DNA of 64,000 bases, taken from Kitasatospora atroaurantiaca. GTDB lineage: Bacteria > Actinomycetota > Actinomycetes > Streptomycetales > Streptomycetaceae. The notes under the pieces were generated by a model. That model saw only the letters and a list, made by a program, of their open reading frames with translations, searched no databases and was not told the origin of the DNA. The stretch covers positions 4,092,001 to 4,156,000 of the forward strand of contig NZ_VIVR01000001.1 in NCBI RefSeq assembly GCF_007828955.1, in the 5' to 3' direction. Positions 24,500 to 33,617 of the stretch are shown here, piece by piece (positions within the stretch are counted from its first letter, which is position 1; each line of letters begins with the position of its first letter). A program made the position numbers and the translations under genes.

Positions 24500-24664
24500 G
24501 TCGTGTCGGTTCTTGGGCGATCGTGCAAGTAGGAGCCCAGGTCGTGACTCTGAAATGTTGCCTTTATATGCTCCGCAGAAGCTCTACGCGTCTGTGCCTG
24601 AGACAGCCGGCCTGGAGCGAGCGCTGAAGGCTGTTGTTCCTGCCGGCTGGTGGAGGGTGTACGT

Positions 24665-26416
24665 ATGTCAGGCCAGAGGGCGGGGTCGTCCGACCACGAC
24701 GCCGGATGGTGGCGCGACGACGCCCCTTACCGTGACGACGCCTCGCACGGGAATTCCTACCAGGACTCGTACGAGCCGAGGGTGCCGCCACGCCGACGCC
24801 CGGAGGAGGACACGCCGAGGCCCGGCGGCCGCGCCGAGGCCAGACGGGCCCAGGGGCGCGCCGCAGGTCGCGGTGCGCCGGTCGAGGGTGGCCGGGCGGC
24901 GGCCAGGGCGGCCGGGCGGGGCAAGAAGAAGCGCAGCAAGAAGAAGGTCGTCGCCTGGGTGACGGCCTCCACCCTGGCCCTGATCGCCGCAGCCGGCGGC
25001 GCCGTCTACTGGAAGCTCAACGGCAACATCAGCACCTTCGGCGACGACGGCCTCAGCAAGGACCGCCCCGCGGCCTCCTCGCCCGACGCCAACGGCCACA
25101 CCCCGGTCAACGTGCTGCTGATCGGCTCCGACTCGCGCGGCGGCAACAACGCCGACCTGGGCGGCGGCGAGGACGCCGGTGCGCGCTCCGACACCACGAT
25201 CCTGTTGCACATCTATGCCGACCACAAGCACGCGGTGGGCGTCTCCTTCCCCCGCGACGCGCTGGTCCCGCGCCCGGCCTGCAAGCTGCCCAACGGCAAG
25301 TGGACCAAGGCCGAGGCGAGCGTCATGTTCAACTCCGCCTTCTCGGTCGGCGACACCGACGCGGGCAACCCGGCCTGTACCCAGAACACCGTCGAGAAGC
25401 TCACCAACCTGCGCGTCGACCACACCATCGTGGTCAACTTCCAGGGCTTCGCCTCGATGACCAGCGCGATAGGCGGCGTGGACGTCTGTCTGCCGAACGC
25501 CATCTACGAGGGCGACCTCAACCCCAACCTCGGCCGCAAGGGCAAGCAGGTCTTCCCCAAGGGCGAGCAGAAGGTGTCCGGCCAGGCTGCGCTCGACTAC
25601 GTGCGGCTGCGGCACGGTGTCGGCGACGGCTCGGACATCGGCCGGATGAAGCGCCAGCAGGCCTTCCTGTCCGCGCTGATCAAGGACGTCAAGGGCAAGG
25701 GCATGAACCCGACCACCCTGCTCCCGCTGGCGGACGCCGCGACCAAGTCGCTGATCGTCGACGAGGGCCTGGGCTCGGCGGCCAAGCTGATGTCCTTCGC
25801 CCTGTCGCTGAAGGACATCGACCTGCACGACATCAAGTTCATCACCACGCCGTGGCGCTACGACGGCCCCCGGGTCGCCCTGCTGCCCGAGGCCGACCAG
25901 CTCTGGGCCGCACTGAAGGCCGACCGGACGCTGGACGGCCAGGACGCCAGCGGGGCCGGCGCGAGCGCCGCGCCGTCCGACGCCGCCCCGACGCCGTCCG
26001 AGGCGCCGAGTTCGGTCGCGCCGGCCACGGTGAAGGGCTCGGGCATCCGGGTCGGCGTCTACAACGGCACCACGACCGCGGGCCTCACCGCCAAGGCCGT
26101 GACCGCGCTCAAGGCGTCGAAGTTCACCGTGACCACGGTGGCCAACGCCTCCGCGCAGAACCATGCCACCACGGTCGTCCAGTACGGCCCGGGCGAGAAG
26201 GCGGCGGCGCAGACCGTCGCGTCGCTCTTCCCCGGAGCCACCCTGGAGGCGAGCTCGCGGGCCGGCGTCAGCCTGGTGCTCGGCAAGGACTTCGCCGCCG
26301 CGAACGGCGCAGCCTCGGGCGGCGCCTCCGCCGCCCCCGGGCCGCTCCCCAGCAGCATCAGCAGCGGAGCCCGCTCGGCCGACGACGACCCGTGCGCCAA
26401 CGTCTCGTACGGCTGA
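24665..26416 (+). CDS. LytR-CpsA-Psr (LCP) cell-wall glycopolymer ligase
   Basis: This 583-residue protein starts at ATG 24665 (GGAGGG upstream). The cytoplasmic N-terminus is Arg/Asp-rich and ends with KKKRSKKK. One membrane span is at about 95-115. The LCP domain follows: VNVLLIGSDSRGG, GARSDTTILLHI, GVSFPRDALVP, and the catalytic/lipid-phosphate region ALDYVRLRHG...SDIGRMKRQQAFL. After a Ser/Ala/Pro linker is a LytR_C domain (IRVGVYNGTTTAGLTAKAV). LCP enzymes transfer undecaprenyl-linked glycopolymers onto peptidoglycan outside the membrane. Most streptomycetes have many paralogues, so no specific symbol is given. Confidence 0.94.
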   Translation: MSGQRAGSSDHDAGWWRDDAPYRDDASHGNSYQDSYEPRVPPRRRPEEDTPRPGGRAEARRAQGRAAGRGAPVEGGRAAARAAGRGKKKRSKKKVVAWVTASTLALIAAAGGAVYWKLNGNISTFGDDGLSKDRPAASSPDANGHTPVNVLLIGSDSRGGNNADLGGGEDAGARSDTTILLHIYADHKHAVGVSFPRDALVPRPACKLPNGKWTKAEASVMFNSAFSVGDTDAGNPACTQNTVEKLTNLRVDHTIVVNFQGFASMTSAIGGVDVCLPNAIYEGDLNPNLGRKGKQVFPKGEQKVSGQAALDYVRLRHGVGDGSDIGRMKRQQAFLSALIKDVKGKGMNPTTLLPLADAATKSLIVDEGLGSAAKLMSFALSLKDIDLHDIKFITTPWRYDGPRVALLPEADQLWAALKADRTLDGQDASGAGASAAPSDAAPTPSEAPSSVAPATVKGSGIRVGVYNGTTTAGLTAKAVTALKASKFTVTTVANASAQNHATTVVQYGPGEKAAAQTVASLFPGATLEASSRAGVSLVLGKDFAAANGAASGGASAAPGPLPSSISSGARSADDDPCANVSYG

Positions 26417-26441
26417 CGGTAGGCAACTGATCAGCCACAAC

Positions 26442-26517
26442 AGGGGCGCGGGGAACTGCGCGAAACCGGCAGGCAACGGCCCGCAGCCTCCCGCTTCGCG
26501 CAGTTCCCCGCACCCCT
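26442..26517. repeat. Long inverted-repeat element, copy 1
   Basis: Arms of 23 bp starting AGGGGCGCGGGGAACTGCGC (26442-26464) and ending CGCAGTTCCCCGCACCCCT (26495-26517), one mismatch, 30-base loop. It sits between the convergent LCP and HAD genes. The same arm sequence recurs at 37491, 48422 and 53673. Confidence 0.9.
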
Positions 26518-26568
26518 GGGATGCCCAATTCTGATGGGTGCACCTACCGGCGGAGCCCCTGAGTCGCC

Positions 26569-27414
26569 TCAGGCCGCCGGGAAGAGCCGCTCGAGCACGA
26601 CGGCCACGCCGTCCTCGTCGTTGCCCGCGGTGACCTCGGCCGCGACGGCGAGCAGTTGCTCGTGGGCGTTGGCCATGGCCACGCCGTGGGCGGCCCAGGC
26701 GAACATCGGGACGTCGTTCGGCATGTCGCCGAAGGCGATGGTCCCGGCGGCCTTGACGCCCAGGCGGTGGGCGGCGACGGCGAGGCCGGTGGCCTTGCTC
26801 AGGCCGAGCGGGAGCAGTTCGACGATGCCCGGGCCGGCCATCGTGACGCCGACCAGATCGCCCGCCACCTGCCGGGCGACGTGCGCCAGGTCGTCGTCGG
26901 TCAGCCGGGGGTGCTGGATGTAGAGCTTGCTGAGCGGGGTGGTGAGGAGTTCGGAGCTGTCCACCTGGACGATCGGCAGGTCGGAGCCGATCTGCAGTTC
27001 GTACCCGGGGCCGGCCAGCACGGAGCCGTCCAGGCCGTCCTGGTTGGCGGCGACCGCCAGCGGGCCGGTCTCGGCCTCGATCTTGCCGAGGGCCAGCGCG
27101 GCGAGCCGGCGGTCCAGGGTGACGGAGGTGAGCAGCCGGTGCACGCCCGCGTCGTACACCTGGGCTCCCTGCCCGCAGACCGCCAGGCCGGTGTAGCCGA
27201 TCTCGTCGAAGACCGGGCGGGCCCAGGTGGCCGAGCGGCCGGTGACGATGATGTGCAGCGCCCCGGCGGCCACGGTGGCGGCCAGGGCGGCACGGGTGCG
27301 GTCCGAGACGGTCTCCGCCGAGTTCAGCAGCGTGCCGTCGAGGTCGGTGGCGACCAGCCGGAAGGGCAGGCCGCCACCGGAGGAGACGTCGGGTCGGTGG
27401 CTTGTGATGCTCAT
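26569..27414 (-). CDS. Cof-type HAD-IIB sugar-phosphatase-like hydrolase
   Basis: This 281-residue protein contains HAD motif I (VATDLDGTLLNS) near residue 21, motif II (HIIVTGRS), the motif III lysine in LGLSKATGLAVAAHRLG, and motif IV (IAFGDMPNDVPMF) followed by GVAMANA, the full signature of the Cof/YbjI subgroup with a C2B cap. It probably dephosphorylates a small phosphorylated metabolite in the cytoplasm. It lies 45 bp downstream of serS in the same direction and may be read through from it. Confidence 0.92.
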   Translation of the reverse strand: MSITSHRPDVSSGGGLPFRLVATDLDGTLLNSAETVSDRTRAALAATVAAGALHIIVTGRSATWARPVFDEIGYTGLAVCGQGAQVYDAGVHRLLTSVTLDRRLAALALGKIEAETGPLAVAANQDGLDGSVLAGPGYELQIGSDLPIVQVDSSELLTTPLSKLYIQHPRLTDDDLAHVARQVAGDLVGVTMAGPGIVELLPLGLSKATGLAVAAHRLGVKAAGTIAFGDMPNDVPMFAWAAHGVAMANAHEQLLAVAAEVTAGNDEDGVAVVLERLFPAA

Positions 27415-27459
27415 CTGCCGTGCGTCTCCAGGGTGTTGCTCGGCTTGGACCGACCGGTC

Positions 27460-28737
27460 CTACTTGACGGGCTCCAGGACGGCGCGACCGCCGAGGAACG
27501 GCCGGAGCGCCTCCGGGACGACGACCGAGCCGTCGGCCTGCTGGTGGTTCTCCAGGATCGCCACGATGGTGCGCGGGACGGCGACCAGGGTGCCGTTCAG
27601 CGTCGCGAGCGGGCGGACCTTGTTGCCCTCCTCGCGCATCCGGATCGACAGCCGGCGGGACTGGTACTCGGTGGTGTTCGAGGTGGAGGTGACCTCGCGG
27701 TACTTGCCCTGGGTCGGGATCCACGCCTCGATGTCGAACTTGCGCGCGGCCGAGGCGCCGAGGTCGCCCGAGGCGACGTCGATCACCCGGTACGGCAGCT
27801 CCAGGGCGTTGAGGAAGTCCTTCTCCCACTGGAGCAGGCGGCGGTGCTCGGCCTCCGCCTCCTCCGGCGTGGTGTAGACGAACATCTCGACCTTCTCGAA
27901 CTGGTGCACCCGGATGATGCCGCGGGTGTCCTTGCCGTACGTCCCGGCCTCACGGCGGAAGCAGGACGAGTAGCCGGCGTACCGCAGCGGCAGCTTCTCG
28001 ACGTCGATGATCTCGTCCATGTGGTACGCGGCGAGCGGGACCTCGCTGGTGCCGACCAGGTAGCGGTCCTCTTCCTCCAGGAAGTAGACGTTCTCCGCCG
28101 CCTGCCCGAGGAAGCCGGTGCCGTCCATGGCCGCCGGGCGGACCAGGGCCGGGGTGATCATCGGGATGAAGCCGGCCGCGGTGGCCTGCGCGATCGCCAT
28201 GTTGACCAGGGCGAGCTCCAGCAGCGCGCCGACACCGGTCAGGTAGTAGGAACGCGAGCCGGCCACCTTGGCGCCGCGCTCGGTGTCGATCGCGCCGAGG
28301 ATCCGGCCCAGCTCGACGTGGTCCTTGGGCTCGAAGCCCTCGGCCGCGAAGTCGCGCGGGGTGCCGATCTCCTCCAGCGTGAGGAAGTCCTCCTCGCCGC
28401 CGACCGGCGCGGCCGGGTCGATCAGGTTGGCGAGCTGGCGGACCAGGCGGTCGGCCTCCTCCTTCGCCTCGGCCTGCTCGGCGTCGGCGGCCTTGACCTC
28501 GGCGGCCAGCGTGGAGGCACGCTGGAGCAGCGCGGCCTTCTCGTCGCCCTGGGCCTTGGGGATCTGCTTGCCGAGCAGCTTCTGCTCGTTGCGCAGCTCG
28601 TCGAAGCGACTGCCCGAGGACCGGCGCCGTTCGTCGGCGGAGAGGAGGGCGTCGACGAGGTCGACGTCCTCACCACGGACGCGCTGCGAGGCGCGCACTC
28701 GGTCTGGGTCCTCACGAAGCAGGCGAAGGTCAATCAC
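27460..28737 (-). CDS. serS: Seryl-tRNA synthetase
   Basis: This 425-residue protein is the normal length for bacterial SerRS. The N-terminus ([22 protein letters not shown]) starts the long helical hairpin that grips the variable arm of tRNA-Ser (residues about 30-105, charged and coiled-coil-like). The class II catalytic core shows motif 2 ([15 protein letters not shown]...HQFEKVE) and motif 3 ([16 protein letters not shown]), plus the serine-specific [13 protein letters not shown]. It charges tRNA-Ser with serine and also provides seryl-tRNA-Sec where present. Its upstream region is the 644 bp DnaA-box region, so its promoter lies in unusual DNA. Confidence 0.97.
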   Translation of the reverse strand: MIDLRLLREDPDRVRASQRVRGEDVDLVDALLSADERRRSSGSRFDELRNEQKLLGKQIPKAQGDEKAALLQRASTLAAEVKAADAEQAEAKEEADRLVRQLANLIDPAAPVGGEEDFLTLEEIGTPRDFAAEGFEPKDHVELGRILGAIDTERGAKVAGSRSYYLTGVGALLELALVNMAIAQATAAGFIPMITPALVRPAAMDGTGFLGQAAENVYFLEEEDRYLVGTSEVPLAAYHMDEIIDVEKLPLRYAGYSSCFRREAGTYGKDTRGIIRVHQFEKVEMFVYTTPEEAEAEHRRLLQWEKDFLNALELPYRVIDVASGDLGASAARKFDIEAWIPTQGKYREVTSTSNTTEYQSRRLSIRMREEGNKVRPLATLNGTLVAVPRTIVAILENHQQADGSVVVPEALRPFLGGRAVLEPVK

Positions 28738-28894
28738 GGGGCCCAGCCTACCGGGGCCGGGGCCCCGTACCGGAACCGGTTTGTCGCCGACAGTACGGCG
28801 CCGGATATGTCGCTTTCTGTCCGAGTATCTGCGATCGTGTCCCGCCCCTGCCGCTCAGCCGCAGGTCAGGGTCCCGGGGGTGGTGGACGGAGCC

Positions 28895-29261
28895 TGGGGA
28901 TAACTTGGCTCAGCCTGTGGATAACTACTGTGGGCAACTGGCGCCGAGGGCTTTGTCCACAGGCCGGGAGCCGCGCCTGTGGATTGCTGCCTTGTGAAGG
29001 ACCGACTCCCGATCTGCAGAGGAATTGAGGTTTCAAACCTCAATACACCCTCTCAGGTGAGGGAATTCATGCACTCGGGCGGGTGATTTGATGGATCAAG
29101 GGTGACTCTGGTCCGATTAGTCGGCTCTGCGCAGCTAGCTGATGATCTGACCGGGCTCTCCAGTGGATATGCCGGTTTGTCGACTCATCCCCAGGCCTGT
29201 GGATAACTGTGGATAACTTACGGACCGGCCGCCTGTGGACGGCCGTCAGGCCTGTGGATGA
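28895..29261. promoter_or_regulatory. Cluster of DnaA-box-like sequences in the serS-pheA spacer
   Basis: Perfect 9-mers: TGTGGATAA at 28916-28924, 29198-29206 and 29208-29216; TTGTCCACA at 28953-28961 (the streptomycete consensus). One-mismatch or weaker copies: 28895-28903, 28929-28937, 28978-28986, 29234-29242, 29253-29261. Most are on the same strand. They form two groups about 210 bp apart in a gene-free region of 644 bp (28738-29381). This density is far above chance in such GC-rich DNA. High-affinity DnaA-box clusters away from oriC are known in S. coelicolor (the H69, H24 and D78 clusters); equivalence to one of them is inference from the serS/pheA context. Confidence 0.75.
29024..29044. 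promoter_or_regulatory. Perfect palindrome upstream of serS
   Basis: ATTGAGGTTT, a central C, then AAACCTCAAT: 10 bp arms with no mismatch, AT-rich relative to surroundings, between the two groups of DnaA-box-like sequences. It is too symmetric to be chance; it could be an operator or a small hairpin in a serS leader. Confidence 0.5.
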
Positions 29262-29381
29262 CGCCCGCCGACCTGCCCCGTGCCCGGGCGTACCACGGCG
29301 GAGCGGTTACTCGACCGTACGGGTGAAGCTCCCGGCGCGTCGAGAATTGTCGCACTCGTGGTCGATCGTGACCGAAATCGA

Positions 29382-30317
29382 TCAGAGTTCGCCGCGGCCG
29401 TCCAGGCAGCGCGAGAGCCAGTCCGCCGCGGCGCTGAAATCCTCGTCCGAGGTGCCCGGCCGCCGCGGGGTCGGCTTCCCCTCATCGGCCCTCGGGTACG
29501 AACCGAGGAAACGCACCTGGGGGCAGATCCGCTTGAGCCCCATCAGGGCATCGCTCACCCTGCGCTCGCTCAGGTGCCCCTCGCAGTCGATCAGGAAGCA
29601 GTAGTTCCCGATGCCCTCGCCGGTCGGCCGGGACTCGATCCGCATCAGGTTGACCCCGCGCACCGCGAACTCCTGCAGCAGCTCCAGCAGCGCGCCCGGG
29701 TGGTCGTCGCGCAGCCAGACCACCATCGAGGTCTTGTCCGCACCGGTCGGCGAGGAGACCCGCCCGGGCCGGCCGACCAGAACGAAACGGGTGGTCGCGT
29801 TCTCCGCGTCGTGGATGTCACTGACCAGCGGCTCGAGCCCGTACAGCGGCGCGGCGAACTCGCCCGCGAAGGCCCCGTCGAAGCGGCCCTCCTGCACCAG
29901 CCGGGCGCCGTCGGCGTTGGAGGCGGCCGACTCCCAGCGCGCGTCCGGCAGGTTGGCGGCGATCCACCGGCGGACCTGCGGCTGGGCGACGGGGTGGCTG
30001 GTGACGGTCTTGATGTCGTCCAGTGTGGTGCCCGGCCGCACCAGCAGCGCGAAGGCGATCGGCAGCAGCACCTCGCGGTAGATCATCAGCGGCTTGCCGG
30101 CGGCCAGCTCGTCGCTGGTCGCGGTGACCGCGCCCTCCACCGAGTTCTCCACCGGGACGAACGCGCCGGAGGCCTCGCCCGCCCGGACCGCGTCCAGCGC
30201 CGCCGGCACCGAGGCGAGCGGCACCAGCTCCCGGGTCGCCGCCTCGGGCAGGGTGCGCAGCGCGGCCTCCGTGAAGGTGCCCGCGGGCCCGAGATAGGTG
30301 TAGCGGGTGGCCGACAT
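29382..30317 (-). CDS. pheA: Prephenate dehydratase
   Basis: This 311-residue protein starts at ATG 30317 with GGAGG upstream; the longer frame to 30425 has no site. The catalytic domain begins YTYLGPAGTFTEAAL, contains VPVENSVEGAV and TSHPVAQPQ, and ends with the catalytic Thr-Arg-Phe in NATTRFVLVG. The C-terminal ACT domain has the phenylalanine-binding pair GVNLMRIESRP and GNYCFLIDCEGH, giving feedback inhibition. It converts prephenate to phenylpyruvate, the committed step to phenylalanine; chorismate mutase is not fused. Gene order with serS and dtpA is as in S. coelicolor. Confidence 0.96.
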   Translation of the reverse strand: MSATRYTYLGPAGTFTEAALRTLPEAATRELVPLASVPAALDAVRAGEASGAFVPVENSVEGAVTATSDELAAGKPLMIYREVLLPIAFALLVRPGTTLDDIKTVTSHPVAQPQVRRWIAANLPDARWESAASNADGARLVQEGRFDGAFAGEFAAPLYGLEPLVSDIHDAENATTRFVLVGRPGRVSSPTGADKTSMVVWLRDDHPGALLELLQEFAVRGVNLMRIESRPTGEGIGNYCFLIDCEGHLSERRVSDALMGLKRICPQVRFLGSYPRADEGKPTPRRPGTSDEDFSAAADWLSRCLDGRGEL

Positions 30318-30440
30318 GCCGCCTCCGTACGAAAGGGGTGATGCGCAGGGGTGCTCGACTTGCAACCTTAGCCAGTCCGGGCGACGGGCATCGAAGCATT
30401 CCGCTTCGTGGGCACCCGCACTCACCGGGAGAGGCCGTGG

Positions 30441-31640
30441 TCATCCCTCCAGCAGTGCCTGCCCCACGTACCCGCCCTCCGGCGCGCCCGGCGGGACGGC
30501 GTACAGCCCGCTCGCCTCGTGCCGCAGGAACCGCGACAGGCTGTCGGCGCGCGCCAGCTTGCGCTGGACCGGGACGAACCCGCGGGCCGGGTCTGCCTGG
30601 AAGGCGATGAACAGCAGCCCGGCGTCGAGCGAGCCGTCCGGCAGCAGCCCGTCCTGGTAGGAGAAGCCCCGGCGCAGCATCGTCGCACCGCCGTTGGAGG
30701 CCGGTGCCGCGACCCGGATGTGTGCGTCGGCCGGGATCGCCAGGGTGCCGTCGGCGTTCTGCCCGGCCAGGTCGGCCGGGGTGGTCTCGCCGCCGCCGGA
30801 CAGCGGTGCACCGTCCGACTTGCGGCGGCCGATCACCCGCTCCTGACGGTCCGTCGGCAGGTTCTCCCAGTTGTCCAGCAGCATCCGGATCCGTCGGAAC
30901 ACCACGTACGAGCCGCCGGCCAGCCAGCCGGGCCCGTCCGCGAAGACCTTGGCGGCGAAGCCGTCCTGGCCCGGCCTGGGGTTGTTGGTGCCGTCGACCT
31001 GGCCCATCAGGTTCCGGCCCGTCATGGGGCGGTCGGTGGCGCCCGGCGTGCGGCTGAAGCCGGCCATCTGCCAGCGCAGGGCGGCCAGGCCGGCCGCCTG
31101 CTGCTGGAGCACCCGCAGTGCGTGGAAGGCCACCAGCGCGTCGTCCGCCCCGATCTGCACCCACAGGTCGCCGTCGCTGCGGGCGCGGTCCAGCGCGTCC
31201 CCGGGGAAGTCCGGCAGCGGCGCTGCCAGGGCGGGCGGGAGCTGCCCGGTGATCCCGGCCTCGGCGAACAGCGAGGCGCCGAACCCGAAGGTGACGGTCA
31301 GCGCGCAGGGCCCGGCGTCGAGCGCGATCTGGTTCTCGTGCTCGCCCGCGGACTCACCGCGCGCCAGCCGGGCGGCGGTCCCTGACCAGCGCTTCATCAG
31401 CTGCCGCAGCCCGTCCCGCCCGGTGCCGGCCGCCAGGTCGAACGCTGCCAGCTGCACCCGTGCCTGCTGGCCCTGCAGGATCCCGGCCTGCTGCGCCCCG
31501 TGGAACGGGACGGTCACCCTGCCGAGCGGTTCCGGGCCGGCCGCGACGGCCTCGCTGCCCAGTACACCGCCGGCCACGCCGACCGCCAGCCCGGCGGCCC
31601 CGCTGCCGAGCAGCGTCCGCCGGGAGAAGCCCTCACCCAT
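30441..31640 (-). CDS. dtpA: Tat-exported DyP-type haem peroxidase
   Basis: This 399-residue protein has a twin-arginine signal (FSRRTLLGSGAAG, residues 6-18). The DyP signature GQVDG lies at residues 213-217 followed by TNNPRPGQDGF, with the distal Asp216; GGSYVVFRRIRM is the conserved strand near the haem. It lies six bases downstream of the CopC/CopD gene in one operon. In S. lividans the equivalent DtpA is exported with haem and works with Sco and ECuC to supply copper to the radical oxidase GlxA, needed for hyphal-tip glycan and morphogenesis. Symbol assigned from context and family. Confidence 0.9.
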   Translation of the reverse strand: MGEGFSRRTLLGSGAAGLAVGVAGGVLGSEAVAAGPEPLGRVTVPFHGAQQAGILQGQQARVQLAAFDLAAGTGRDGLRQLMKRWSGTAARLARGESAGEHENQIALDAGPCALTVTFGFGASLFAEAGITGQLPPALAAPLPDFPGDALDRARSDGDLWVQIGADDALVAFHALRVLQQQAAGLAALRWQMAGFSRTPGATDRPMTGRNLMGQVDGTNNPRPGQDGFAAKVFADGPGWLAGGSYVVFRRIRMLLDNWENLPTDRQERVIGRRKSDGAPLSGGGETTPADLAGQNADGTLAIPADAHIRVAAPASNGGATMLRRGFSYQDGLLPDGSLDAGLLFIAFQADPARGFVPVQRKLARADSLSRFLRHEASGLYAVPPGAPEGGYVGQALLEG

Positions 31641-31646
31641 GCCGGC

Positions 31647-33611
31647 TCATCCGATCTTCAGCGGCTGAACCGCGGTCGCCTGGTCGATGTCCGAGGACCG
31701 TACGGTCACCGACACCACCCAGTTGCCCGCCAGCGGCAGCTGCGCGCTCCCGGACCACTGCCCGGTGCCGTCCGCGTCCAGCTTCACGGGCAGCGGCCCG
31801 AGGTCGCGGTCCGGCAGCGTGAACGCCAGCGTCAGCTCGGGCACCTCGACCGGCTTCCCGGCCGCGTCGGTGAGGGTGAGCCGGACGGTGTTGCCACCGA
31901 CCCCGGCCGGGTTGATGCCCACGGTGGCCGTGCCCTTGGCGTTCGGGGTCTTCCCACCGGTGTCGTACGGGATCTTGAGCTCGACGGTCTTCCCCGGCAC
32001 GGTCGTCCCGGGAATCGCGCCACCCGGCACGGGGGTCTGCGGAGAGGCGGCGACGGCCTGGGCGACCCGGCCGGGCGGCGAGTTGGTCAGCATGGTGGTG
32101 ACCACCAGCACCGCCGCCGCGATGGCGGTCTCGACCAGCACCGAGCGGCGCAGCCCGGCCCGCGCCGGTGTGCCGTCCTGGCTCCGGCGGACGGTCGCGG
32201 TGTCCCGGGCCGCCTGCTGGCGGGCCAGCTGCGCCTTCCGTACCGGATCCTCGGAGTCGGCGGCGGCGGTCACGGCGGGTCCGGAGGCTGCCACCGCGGA
32301 GGTGTCGGGGGCGGTCCGCAGCCGGGCGACCCAGGAGCGGGACATCCACGCCACGCCGACCATCGCCACCACGAAGCCGATCTTGATCAACAGCAGCCGC
32401 CCGTACGCGGTGTCGACGAGCGCGCCCCACGAGCCGACGCCGCGCCACGCCTGGTAGAGGCCGGTGACGGCGAGCACCGAGACGGCGCCGAGAGCCAGCT
32501 TCGAGAAGAGCTCGACGGCGCGGGCCTCCAGGCCGTGCCGCAGCCCGACCAGCAGCGTGGCGAGCCCGCCCAGCCAGAACGCCATCGCCAGCAGGTGCAG
32601 CATCCCGGCGGGCAGGGCGAGCCAGACCTGGATGCCGACAGAGGCATGGTCGGCGGCCACCCAGGTGGCCGAGAGCGCGACGGCGAGGACCAGCCCTGCC
32701 ACGCCGAGGCCGATCCGGGCGTCGCGCAGCGGACGTTCGGCGGCGCGGCGCTCCAGCCGGCGCAGCTCGTCCTCCTCGGACAGCTTTCCCGAGGCCTCGT
32801 CGGAGTCGGCCTCGACGGCCGCCGCCCGGGGATGCCCGAGCTGTCCGACCAGCAGGGAGAGGAACACCCCGGCCGCCGCGAGCAGCAGCAGCCGCGCCGA
32901 GAGCGCCGTGCCGATCCGCTCGTCCAGCGTGCTGCGCACCAGCGAGAGGTCCAGCGCCACACCGATGCCGCTGCCGCGCTCGTACGGCCCGCGCAGCAGC
33001 AGCACGGCCACGGTGGAGACCAGCAGGGCGACCCAGCCCGTCATCAGCAGCCGCTGCACCTGCCGCACCGCCGCCCCCCGCGGCCAGCAGATCAGCACGA
33101 ACGCGGCGGTGCCGACCAGCAGCGCGAAGGCGGCGTACGCGATCACCCGTCCGGTGCCGTACGCGGCGGCGACCAGGGCGTCCGGTTCGGCGCTCCGGAG
33201 GGAGGAGGTGGAGACCACGGTGGCGGAGGGTGCGCCGATGGAGAAGGTGAAGGCGCCGCCGATCGGGTGCGAGTCCTCCGAGACGGCGCGCCAGGCCACG
33301 GTGTAGGTGCCGTTGGCCAGGCCGCTGCTGAGCGAGACCCGGGCGGTGTTGGCCTTGCCGTCGGCGTGGCCGGGGTCGCCGTTGTCGACGGCCTTGCCGG
33401 CCGGGCCGAGCACGCGGACGGAGTCCGAGGAGAGCGAGACGCCCTCGCTGAAGGTCAGCGTCACGGCGGAGGGCGCGGTGGGGACCACCGCGTTCTGCGC
33501 CGGGTCGGTGGAGACCAGCGTGGCGTGCGCGGCGGCCGTCCCGGCCCCGCCCAGCAGCAGCGCGACGGCCGTGCCGACGACCGCCAGCAGGGCACCAAGC
33601 CTCTTCAACAT
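31647..33611 (-). CDS. CopC-CopD fusion copper protein (YcnJ-like)
   Basis: This 654-residue protein has a signal peptide ending TAAAHATLVSTDP, so the mature N-terminus is the histidine of the CopC Cu(II) site. The CopC domain spans about 29-127, with AWRAVSEDSHPIGGAFTFSIG as the second copper-binding region. About eight or nine membrane spans follow (CopD), with an acidic cytoplasmic loop around VEADSDEASGKLSEEDEL. A final extracytoplasmic beta domain (about 500-654) resembles the C-terminus of YcnJ-type importers. It probably binds or imports copper. Encoded between ecuC and dtpA. Confidence 0.92.
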   Translation of the reverse strand: MLKRLGALLAVVGTAVALLLGGAGTAAAHATLVSTDPAQNAVVPTAPSAVTLTFSEGVSLSSDSVRVLGPAGKAVDNGDPGHADGKANTARVSLSSGLANGTYTVAWRAVSEDSHPIGGAFTFSIGAPSATVVSTSSLRSAEPDALVAAAYGTGRVIAYAAFALLVGTAAFVLICWPRGAAVRQVQRLLMTGWVALLVSTVAVLLLRGPYERGSGIGVALDLSLVRSTLDERIGTALSARLLLLAAAGVFLSLLVGQLGHPRAAAVEADSDEASGKLSEEDELRRLERRAAERPLRDARIGLGVAGLVLAVALSATWVAADHASVGIQVWLALPAGMLHLLAMAFWLGGLATLLVGLRHGLEARAVELFSKLALGAVSVLAVTGLYQAWRGVGSWGALVDTAYGRLLLIKIGFVVAMVGVAWMSRSWVARLRTAPDTSAVAASGPAVTAAADSEDPVRKAQLARQQAARDTATVRRSQDGTPARAGLRRSVLVETAIAAAVLVVTTMLTNSPPGRVAQAVAASPQTPVPGGAIPGTTVPGKTVELKIPYDTGGKTPNAKGTATVGINPAGVGGNTVRLTLTDAAGKPVEVPELTLAFTLPDRDLGPLPVKLDADGTGQWSGSAQLPLAGNWVVSVTVRSSDIDQATAVQPLKIG

Positions 33612-33617
33612 GTGCGG

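Noticed and set aside
24668..27829. A 1053-codon open frame on the minus strand
   Set aside because: It is antisense to the LCP gene and out of frame with the HAD and serS genes; GC-rich third positions make such shadow frames common and it has no family motifs.
28738..29381. The chromosomal oriC itself
   Set aside because: The box cluster is between serS and pheA, not dnaA and dnaN, and has fewer boxes than the roughly twenty in streptomycete origins.
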